A stretch of DNA of 64,000 bases from Candidatus Desulfovibrio gallistercoris. Lineage in GTDB: Bacteria; Desulfobacterota; Desulfovibrionia; Desulfovibrionales; Desulfovibrionaceae. The notes below the pieces were generated by a model, which was given only the letters and a program-made list of their open reading frames with translations, did not search any database and was not told the DNA's origin. The stretch is from assembly GCA_019118745.1 (NCBI GenBank), contig DWYJ01000006.1:24500-88499 (forward strand), read 5' to 3'. Within the stretch, counting starts at the first letter, position 1; each line of letters begins with the position of its first letter. This document shows positions 57,597-64,000 of this stretch, one piece after another. The position numbers and the translations under genes are program-made.

Positions 57597-57726
57597 GAGA
57601 ATTTCCTGTTTGAAACGATATGGCCTGGCCATTCGCAAAAAAAAAACGCGGTTTTTCCGCTCGTTTTCGTCTGGGCGGCGCTGTGCAGCAGCCTCGCATT
57701 TTGCCTTTTCAAAGGCAAAATGCGGT
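57597..57726 (+). repeat. Family-1 dispersed repeat, copy G
   Basis: ctgtttgaaacgatatggcctggcc...acgcggtttttccgctcg...gggcggcgctgtgcagcagcctcgcattttgccttttcaaaggcaaaatgc. Confidence 0.8.
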
Positions 57727-57788
57727 AACACGGCAACTGCTTTCGCCGTCGTTTCGGCAGTCTCGGGGGCGCTTCCTGCTTCCAGCCT

Positions 57789-58031
57789 TTTCGACATGCA
57801 CACGGGAGACCGGCAGGCGAAGGGGCGGCAGTCGCGGCACAGATATTTCGAACAACCAGCGTAAGACTTTCGAGGGGGAGGGGAACTTCTCCTCTTTTTT
57901 TCTGCGGCTATCCGGCGTAGCTTTTTTCCTGTCTTTTCGTCATGCAGCCGGGGGACCGGCAGGCAAAGCGGCGGCAGTCGCGTCACGGATATTGCGAGCG
58001 ACCAGAGCAAGATTTTCGAGGGGAGGGGGCG
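57789..58031 (+). repeat. Tandem repeat, two units with ~146-bp period
   Basis: ttcgacatgcacacgggagaccggcaggcgaaggggcggcagtcgcgg (57792) vs ttcgtcatgcagccgggggaccggcaggcaaagcggcggcagtcgcgt (57938), both ending ttcgagggg. Confidence 0.75.
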
Positions 58032-58103
58032 CGGTGGAGGGGAACCTTTGCAAAGGTTCCCCTCCCCCGCAAAAACTCTGCCCCACAAAAAAGGGGACAA
58101 GCC

Positions 58104-58784
58104 ATGTACTTCACCTACGACGAGCAGGCGGTAGCGTATCTGAGCCGGAGGGACAAGCGGCTTGGGGCGGTGATGGAGCGGCTGGGGCCAGTTCGGAGGG
58201 AGGTCATCCCTGATTTGTTTGCCGCGCTGGTGCATGCCATCGTCGGGCAGCAGGTCTCCATGCCGGTACAGCGCACGCTTTGGCAGCGCCTGTGCGCCGC
58301 GCTGGGGGAAGTCAGCGCGTCCGCCGTGCTGGCGGTCGCGCCGGAGTCCTTGCGTGAATTGGGGCTTTCCGGGCGCAAGGTGGAATATATCCGTGAGGCG
58401 GCGCAGACCGTGGTGGACGGGCGTCTGGATGTGGAGGCCCTGCGGGAGATGGATGATGCCGCCGTCTGCGCGGCGCTTGTGGGACTGCGGGGCGTGGGGG
58501 TGTGGACGGCGGAGATGCTGCTGTTGTTCTCGTTGCAACGGCAGGATGTGTTCAGCTTCGATGATCTGGCCATCCGGCGGGGCTTGCGCATGCTGTACCG
58601 GCACAGAGAGATCGACCGTGAGCGTTTCGAGCGTTACCGGCGGCGCTTCTCGCCGTACGGGAGCGTGGCCTCACTGTACTTGTGGGCCGTGGCGGGCGGA
58701 GCGCTGCCCGAATTGCGGGATCCCGCCGATGCGGTGCAGCGAGGGAAGCGCGGCGGCGCATGCAAAAAAGCCCGCTCCGCCTGA
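58104..58784 (+). CDS. DNA-3-methyladenine glycosylase, AlkA-type HhH-GPD
   Basis: LVHAIVGQQVSMPVQRTLWQRL, LVGLRGVGVWTAEMLLLFSLQRQDVFSFDDLAIRRG. Confidence 0.9.
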   Translation: MYFTYDEQAVAYLSRRDKRLGAVMERLGPVRREVIPDLFAALVHAIVGQQVSMPVQRTLWQRLCAALGEVSASAVLAVAPESLRELGLSGRKVEYIREAAQTVVDGRLDVEALREMDDAAVCAALVGLRGVGVWTAEMLLLFSLQRQDVFSFDDLAIRRGLRMLYRHREIDRERFERYRRRFSPYGSVASLYLWAVAGGALPELRDPADAVQRGKRGGACKKARSA

Positions 58785-58823
58785 AGGGGAACGGGCTGAT
58801 GCTTTAACAGGAACGGGAGGCAT

Positions 58824-59306
58824 CTACTTCAGGGCAGCCGCACCGGCCTTGGCCACGTTGGTGTCTTCGGCCACGCTGCCGCCGCTGACGCCGATGGCGC
58901 CCACGATGACGTTGTTGCGGATGAGCAGCTCACCGCCGCCGAAGATGACCAGACCGCCGTTGGTGGCTTCGATGCCATAGAGTTCCTTGCCGGGCTGGGA
59001 GGCAGCGCCCAGTTCAGCGGTGGACATGTTGAAGTAACGGGCGGTGATGGCCTTTTTGGTGGACACGTCGATGCTGCCGATGAATGCGCCGTCCTGGCGC
59101 ACGAAAGCTTTGAGGTTGCCGCCGGCGTCCACGATGGCGATGTTCATGGGCACGCCCTGCGCACGGGCCTTGACCAGTGCGGCATCAAGGACGGTACGCG
59201 CCTCGTCCAGCGTCAGATCGCCGGGCAGATGTTTTTGCACATCCTTGGCAAAGGCTGTGGACGTGAGCAGCAGAAGACCGAGGGCCAGCAACAGTACACG
59301 TTTCAT
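58824..59306 (-). CDS. GlcG/HbpS family heme-binding protein (DUF336)
   Basis: Signal peptide; MNIAIVDAGGNLKAFVRQDGAFIGSIDVSTKKAITARYF, GGLVIFGGGELLI. Confidence 0.88.
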   Translation of the reverse strand: MKRVLLLALGLLLLTSTAFAKDVQKHLPGDLTLDEARTVLDAALVKARAQGVPMNIAIVDAGGNLKAFVRQDGAFIGSIDVSTKKAITARYFNMSTAELGAASQPGKELYGIEATNGGLVIFGGGELLIRNNVIVGAIGVSGGSVAEDTNVAKAGAAALK

Positions 59307-59402
59307 GATGTTTGCTCCTTGCGTGCCTCGCGGCGGGATTGCCGGGGAGGAACTGCCTTGAACATAGCACCGGCGGCAACGGGGAGCAAGCGGAGCCGGG
59401 AT

Positions 59403-59480
59403 CTAGAATCCGGAGAATCGGCTACAGGCGGTGAGCGCCAGGACGAGTAGGAAGAGAAGAGGGCGGATGAGAGCTTTCAT
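59403..59480 (-). CDS. Putative 25-aa micro-lipoprotein
   Basis: MKALIRPLLFLLVLALTACSRFSGF*, Sec signal with LTAC lipobox; below the ORF-track cut-off. Confidence 0.5.
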   Translation of the reverse strand: MKALIRPLLFLLVLALTACSRFSGF

Positions 59481-59571
59481 GCGGGAACTCCGTGCAGCGG
59501 CACGAGATGCCGGGATCGCCGGGGGACGGGGAGCCTTCCCCCGTAACAGGCAGCAACAGTGTTGACAGGCT

Positions 59572-60345
59572 CTAGAATGCCTCAAGGATGAAGAATTCAT
59601 AGAGCAGGGTACAGAAGAGCAGGCCCAGCGATACCGTCAGGAAGCGGCGTACGGCTTGCGGGCCTACGCGGACGGCGGTACGGCTGCCCAGCCAGTTGCC
59701 GGTGATGGAGGCGGCGGCCATGGGCAGGGCCAGCAGCCAGAGCACTTTGCCCGCGAGGACGAAGCTCACGGCGGCGGCGATATTGGAACCGAGGTTGATG
59801 ACCTTGGAGGTCGCCGAGGCCTGGATGAGGCCCACGCGGACGATGAAGTGCAGGGCAAGGATGATGAAGCTGCCGGTGCCCGGCCCGTAAAAGCCGTCAT
59901 AGACGCCGATGCACAGGCAGACCAGCGGCGTCAGCAGCCAGAGGCGCGGGCCGCTGGTGACGTTGAGGTCGTGGGCCATGTCCTTCTTGGGCAGCAGGGT
60001 GGCGGCCATGCCGAAGGGCAGCAGGCAGACAAGGATCTTGCCCAGGATGGCGTTGTCGAACAGCAGGGATATCTGGGAGCCGATGGCCGAGCCCAGCAAA
60101 GCGGCGACCACGCCCACGAGGGCCACGCGCCACTGGATGAGGTGGCTGCGGGCGAAGGTGCCCACGGCGGTAGCCGTGCCGAGAGCGGCGCTGATCTTGT
60201 TGCAGGCGAGGGCGTTGTGGGCGGGCACGTTGGCCAGCAGCAGCGCGGGCAGGGTGATGAGGCCGCCGCCGCCCGCTATGGCGTCGATGAAGCCGGCTAC
60301 GAGGGCCGCCCCGCAGCAGATGAGGATGACGCTCAGCGAGACCAC
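59572..60345 (-). CDS. TSUP family transporter (TauE/SafE)
   Basis: AGFIDAIAGGGGLITLPALLLANVPAHNALACNKISAALGT. Confidence 0.92.
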   Translation of the reverse strand: MVSLSVILICCGAALVAGFIDAIAGGGGLITLPALLLANVPAHNALACNKISAALGTATAVGTFARSHLIQWRVALVGVVAALLGSAIGSQISLLFDNAILGKILVCLLPFGMAATLLPKKDMAHDLNVTSGPRLWLLTPLVCLCIGVYDGFYGPGTGSFIILALHFIVRVGLIQASATSKVINLGSNIAAAVSFVLAGKVLWLLALPMAAASITGNWLGSRTAVRVGPQAVRRFLTVSLGLLFCTLLYEFFILEAF

Positions 60346-60352
60346 GGCCCGT

Positions 60353-60700
60353 CTACCATTCCTTGAAAATGACCCAGCAGGCCAACACGATGAGCGCGAA
60401 GCCCACGATGTGGTTCCAGCGCAGGGATTCGTGCAGATAGAAGACCGAGAAGAGCGTGAAGACGCTGAGGGAGATGAGTTCCTGGATGGTCTTGAGTTCG
60501 GCGGCGGAAAAATAGCCGTGGCCGATGCGGTTGGCCGGCACCTGGAGCATGTACTCGAAGAGGGCGATGCCCCAGCTCGTCAGGATGACGATGGGCAGGG
60601 CCATCCCCTTGTAGCGCAGGTGCCCGTACCAGGCGAACGTCATGAAGACGTTGGAGAGGGTCAGCAGGCCAATGGTCATTACAGGTATGGGCAGGTTCAT
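60353..60700 (-). CDS. DMT family protein (DUF486)
   Basis: NVFMTFAWYGHLRYKG, SWGIALFEYMLQVPANRIG, LHESLRWNHIVGFALI. Confidence 0.9.
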   Translation of the reverse strand: MNLPIPVMTIGLLTLSNVFMTFAWYGHLRYKGMALPIVILTSWGIALFEYMLQVPANRIGHGYFSAAELKTIQELISLSVFTLFSVFYLHESLRWNHIVGFALIVLACWVIFKEW

Positions 60701-60714
60701 ACGCTCACCGGGCA

Positions 60715-60752
60715 TAAAAAAACGCCTATCCGAGATAGGCGTTTGTTTTTTT
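60715..60752 (-). terminator. Hairpin terminator next to tRNA-Thr
   Basis: aaaaaaacgcctatccgagataggcgtttgttttttt. Confidence 0.75.
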
Positions 60753-60753
60753 G

Positions 60754-60829
60754 TGGAGCCCTTGACCAGGATTGAACTGGTGACCTCATCCTTACCAAGG
60801 ATGCACTCTACCGACTGAGCTACAAGGGC
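60754..60829 (-). tRNA. tRNA-Thr (GGU)
   Basis: GCCCTTGTAGCTCAGTCGGTAGAGTGCATCCTTGGTAAGGATGAGGTCACCAGTTCAATCCTGGTCAAGGGCTCCA. Confidence 0.96.
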
Positions 60830-60884
60830 GTCGCTGACGAAGATGGTATCTACGCGAAAGCCTGGCCGGGGTCAAGCATTTTTT

Positions 60885-61463
60885 TCAAACTTTTTTATTT
60901 TTTTCAGACCCCGCCTCGGAGGGGGCGGACATGCCCTGCATCAGCTGGCGGAACAGCTCCCGCCGGGCATGGGGTGCGCCCTGTTCGGCCCGCGCGCGGG
61001 CGACCAGATCCGGCAGCCGTTCGCGCAGGGTCTCGTCTGCGGCGGGCAGGGCCTCGCGCAGAGCGGAGAGCAGACCGGGCAGGGTCGCGTCAGGTTCCCG
61101 CAGGAGGCGGTCCCGCCACTGCTCGGCCCGATGGAAGCGCGCGGTATCCGCCTGATGACCGGCGGAGCGGGCGGCAAGGGCTTCCCGGATGGCGTCGGCA
61201 TCCTCCTCACGCATGAGGCGGCCGATGAACTGCATCTGGCGTCGGCGTCCCTCCCGGTCCGTTATGCGGGCGAGCAGGGCGAGGGCTTCGCGCATGTCCG
61301 GGCTGATGGGCATGTCGTCCTGCGCGGCGGGGGGTAGGGCCGCCAGTTTTTCTCCCAGTTCCTGCAGGGCGGAGCTGCGCCGCTTCTTTTCCGAACGGCT
61401 GGGGCTGTCGGCATCTTCGCGCAGGGCCCCGTCCTGCCACTGATAGCGCTTGCGCGGAGCCAT
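60885..61463 (-). CDS. DarP/YjgA-like ribosome-associated protein (DUF615)
   Basis: EKKRRSSALQELGEKLAALP, LLARITDREGRRRQMQFIGRLMRE. Confidence 0.85.
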   Translation of the reverse strand: MAPRKRYQWQDGALREDADSPSRSEKKRRSSALQELGEKLAALPPAAQDDMPISPDMREALALLARITDREGRRRQMQFIGRLMREEDADAIREALAARSAGHQADTARFHRAEQWRDRLLREPDATLPGLLSALREALPAADETLRERLPDLVARARAEQGAPHARRELFRQLMQGMSAPSEAGSEKNKKV

Positions 61464-62326
61464 CAGAACACCAGTCCCAGGATGACGCCCAGCAGGACGA
61501 GGGGGGAGACGATGCCGTTGAGCGTGAAAAAGGCCAGATCGACGCGGGAAAGATCCTGCTTGCGCATGATGCGGTGTTCCACCAGCAGCAGGAGCGAGAT
61601 GCCCAGCCAGAAGGCGTACCAGACCAGCGAGAGTTGCGCGGCCAGACCGAACAGCAGCAGGAAGAGCGAGGTCAGCACATGGGAGAAGCCGGCGATGGTC
61701 AGGGCCGCTTCCGGGCCCTTGTCCGCAGGCAGGGAGTGCAGGCCGAAGGCCGTGTCGAAATCCAGATCCTGGAAGGCATAGTAGACGTCGAAGGCCCCCA
61801 CCCAGAGCGTGACCGCGCAGAAGAGCAGCAGCGGGGCCAGGCCGATACTGGCGGGATTGACGCTCAACCAGCCTGCCAGCGGGGCCAGGCCGAGGCTGGC
61901 GCCGAGCCAGTAGTGGCAGTAGGGGGTAAACCTCTTGAGCAGGCTATAGACGGCGGTAAAGATGAGGGCCGGCAGGGCCAGGGAGAGGCAGAGCGGATTG
62001 ATGCAGGCGCAGGCCCCGATGAAGACCAGCGCCGACACGCCGCAGAACAGCCAGGCCTGCGGCAGGGTGATCTCTCCGGTGACGAGGGCCCGCTCGCAGG
62101 TACGGGGGTTCTCCCGGTCAAAGGGAAGGTCGACGATGCGGTTGATGCCCATGGCGAAGGAGCGGACGCCGACCATGGCGATGGTCAGCATGATGAGGGG
62201 CAGCAGGGGCGGCATGCCTCCGGCCGCCAGCACCGCGCCCGCCCAGGCCCAGGGCAGGGCAAAGATGGAATGTTCGATCTTGATCATGCGGCAGAACGTG
62301 GCTGCCGTCGTGCGGCTGGGGAGCAT
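61463..62326 (-). CDS. UbiA-family prenyltransferase (MqnP-like)
   Basis: MIKIEHSIFALPWAWAGAVLAAGG, AMGINRIVDLPFDRENPRTCERAL, AFDVYYAFQDLDFD. Confidence 0.9.
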   Translation of the reverse strand: MLPSRTTAATFCRMIKIEHSIFALPWAWAGAVLAAGGMPPLLPLIMLTIAMVGVRSFAMGINRIVDLPFDRENPRTCERALVTGEITLPQAWLFCGVSALVFIGACACINPLCLSLALPALIFTAVYSLLKRFTPYCHYWLGASLGLAPLAGWLSVNPASIGLAPLLLFCAVTLWVGAFDVYYAFQDLDFDTAFGLHSLPADKGPEAALTIAGFSHVLTSLFLLLFGLAAQLSLVWYAFWLGISLLLLVEHRIMRKQDLSRVDLAFFTLNGIVSPLVLLGVILGLVF

Positions 62327-62328
62327 GC

Positions 62329-63117
62329 TTAACCTCCACAATCGGCGGTGTCGCCGTGCAGTTTGTCGAGCGCGTGGGCAAGGGCAGGCAGGACGGCCGC
62401 CAGGTTTTCCCGTACGGCCTTGAGGCTGCCGGGCAGATTGATGATCAGGCTCTGGCCCAGCACGCCCGCCGTGGAGCGAGAGATGACGGCCCGCGGCGTG
62501 ACGGCCAGACTGGCCGCCAGCATGGCCGCGGCAAAACCGGGCAGTTCATAGTCCAGCACGGACTGCGTGACCTGCGGGGAGATGTCCCGCGGGCTGATGC
62601 CCGTGCCGCCGCTGGTCAGGATGAGGTCGTACTGCTGGCCGAGGGCCAGTTCCGTCAGCAGGGCGCGCAGCTGGGACGGCTCGTCGGGCAGGATGAATCC
62701 CTGGCTGTGACAGAGCGGCAGGGCCTCGGCCACCATCTCCGCCAGCGCCGGGCCGCTGGTGTCTTCCCGCAGGCCGAGGGAGCCCTTGTCCGAGAGGGTG
62801 ATCCAGGCAAGGCTGCGGCCGCTCTTGCGCGGCTCAAGACAAATGTCGCCCACGGGCAGATCCGTGAGGGCGGTGAGCAGGGGGCAGCGCAGGGCGTGTC
62901 CGTCGTCGCAGGCCGGCAGCCAGACGTGCCCCGTCACACGGGCGAAGGGGGTCTCCTCCGCATACAGGGTCGTCCCCACAGGCAGGAAGGGGACGTCCCG
63001 CAGCGGGGGATCCTGCAAAAGATGCGCAGGCAGTCCGAGAGGGCCGCCGCTTTGCGCCGGGGCAAGCGGCAGGCAGTCTTCCGCCGAGCAGGCCCGCAGG
63101 GAAAGTTTCCAGATCAT
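62329..63117 (-). CDS. MogA/MoaB family molybdenum cofactor protein with N-terminal extension
   Basis: AWITLSDKGSLGLREDTSGPALAEM, DLILTSGGTGISPRDISPQVTQSV, IINLPGSLKAVRENLAAVLPALAHALDKLHG. Confidence 0.88.
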   Translation of the reverse strand: MIWKLSLRACSAEDCLPLAPAQSGGPLGLPAHLLQDPPLRDVPFLPVGTTLYAEETPFARVTGHVWLPACDDGHALRCPLLTALTDLPVGDICLEPRKSGRSLAWITLSDKGSLGLREDTSGPALAEMVAEALPLCHSQGFILPDEPSQLRALLTELALGQQYDLILTSGGTGISPRDISPQVTQSVLDYELPGFAAAMLAASLAVTPRAVISRSTAGVLGQSLIINLPGSLKAVRENLAAVLPALAHALDKLHGDTADCGG

Positions 63118-63293
63118 GTACTTCCTCCAGAAGGTTGCGGGAGCGGGCCTTCCGGGCTGTGCGGGGAAGGGTCGCGGGCGCGCCGCGCCATGCGGGCGGC
63201 TTCCGCTCCGGGAAGGACTATTGTAGCGGCAAGCACATTACGTTACAAGTCTGCCCGCGGGGCTGTCCCGCAATCTTTCCGCAAGGAGACATC

Positions 63294-63803
63294 ATGTCGC
63301 AACAATCGACCCATAGTCAGGACCAGACGGCCCACCTCCATGTTCTCGGCACCGGCAAGTTGCCCACGCCGCAGGGCGGGCCCAGCGTGGCCCTGCTGGA
63401 AGCCTTCCCTAACCGCTTCCCCCACAGGCCCTACGTCATCAGCATCAGCTTCCCCGAATTCACGTCCCTCTGCCCCGTGACCGGGCAGCCGGACATGGGC
63501 ACCATCAGCGTGGAATACATCCCCGACGAGCTGTGCGTGGAGTCCAAGAGCTTCAAGCTGTACATGTTCGCCTTCCGCAACCATCAGTCCTTCATGGAGA
63601 CCATCACCAATACGGTGCTGGACGATTTGAACAGCTTGCTGTCTCCCTGCTGGATCCGCGTCAAGGGCTTGTTCGCGCCGCGAGGGGCCACCCATATCCA
63701 TGTCTTTGCCGAGCAGTACAAGGACCTGCCCGGCCCGCGCGCCGCGCTCGTGCGGGAACTGGTGAAGGACTGGAAGAGCGAACCTGATCCGCATCGCCCG
63801 TAG
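63294..63803 (+). CDS. queF: preQ1 synthase (NADPH-dependent 7-cyano-7-deazaguanine reductase)
   Basis: EFTSLCPVTGQPDMGTISVEYIPDELCVESKSFKLYMFAFRNH; GCAAGGAG SD, ATG at 63294. Confidence 0.95.
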   Translation: MSQQSTHSQDQTAHLHVLGTGKLPTPQGGPSVALLEAFPNRFPHRPYVISISFPEFTSLCPVTGQPDMGTISVEYIPDELCVESKSFKLYMFAFRNHQSFMETITNTVLDDLNSLLSPCWIRVKGLFAPRGATHIHVFAEQYKDLPGPRAALVRELVKDWKSEPDPHRP

Positions 63804-63926
63804 CGCGTCCTGCGGGTGCGGACAGCGCCGCCCGGCCGAAACCAAGCGGAAAAACCGCGTTTTTTCCGCGAAACGCCAGGCCGTATGGTTTGAAGCGCAA
63901 AGCGTTTCAAACGGAAAATGCTCTAA
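63801..63926 (-). repeat. Family-1 dispersed repeat, copy H
   Basis: gacagcgccgcccggccgaaaccaagcggaaaaaccgcgttttttccgcgaaacgccaggccgtatggtttgaagcgcaaagcgtttcaaacggaaaatgctctaa; begins at the queF TAG stop. Confidence 0.85.
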
Positions 63927-63950
63927 GGCCTGTTAACACTATTCGTTACG

Positions 63951-64000
63951 TGTTTGGGGGGAAGGGGAACCCCTCCGCCGGCGCGAGAGGGGTTCCCCTT
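63951..64000. repeat. Long G-run inverted repeat at right edge
   Basis: tttggggggaaggggaacccctccgccggcgcgagaggggttcccctt, truncated by the window. Confidence 0.65.

Noticed and set aside
63200-63293. Possible preQ1 riboswitch upstream of queF
   Set aside because: No recognisable preQ1-I or preQ1-II motif in the leader; only an SD before the ATG.

Overview
High-GC bacterial chromosome segment. Gene content (SufCB, AmmeMemoRadiSam B, LolCD/BamA, futalosine-type genes) and composition look like a Desulfovibrio-type Desulfobacterota genome, but that assignment is by recollection, not by search. Left end (1 to about 9.4 kb): a minus-strand phage or phage-satellite module (BrnT-like toxin, HTH/excisionase-like protein, TerL, TerS, ParB-methyltransferase, primase, D5/P4-type primase-helicase) that ends beside a CAU tRNA. 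Centre-left: SufCB, a recently inserted methyltransferase, hldD and a surface-glycan cluster with a 1088-aa GT4-GT2-methyltransferase fusion. The rest is mainly core metabolism and envelope genes: pyrBC, a Liv ABC operon, a polar amino-acid ABC operon, a sugar transferase, fabZ/skp/amidase/bamA/lolDC/lysS, PFL family, alkA, TSUP, mqnP-like, mogA-like and queF. Strongest non-annotation signals: (1) a dense ATGTCCTG iteron array with an AT-rich palindrome between the two replication genes, a candidate replication origin; (2) a pyrB leader with a 36-codon leader ORF, a U-rich tract and a terminator immediately before pyrB, resembling enterobacterial pyrBI UTP-sensitive attenuation; (3) a dispersed ~145-bp intergenic repeat family of four consecutive hairpins with compensatory stem changes between copies, several copies abutting TAG stop codons; (4) a class I methyltransferase whose conserved C-terminus continues in frame past a single UGA; (5) a second MITE-like palindromic family, long G-run hairpins and a 146-bp tandem repeat. 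All calls come from reading the sequence and the supplied ORF track; no database search was run.
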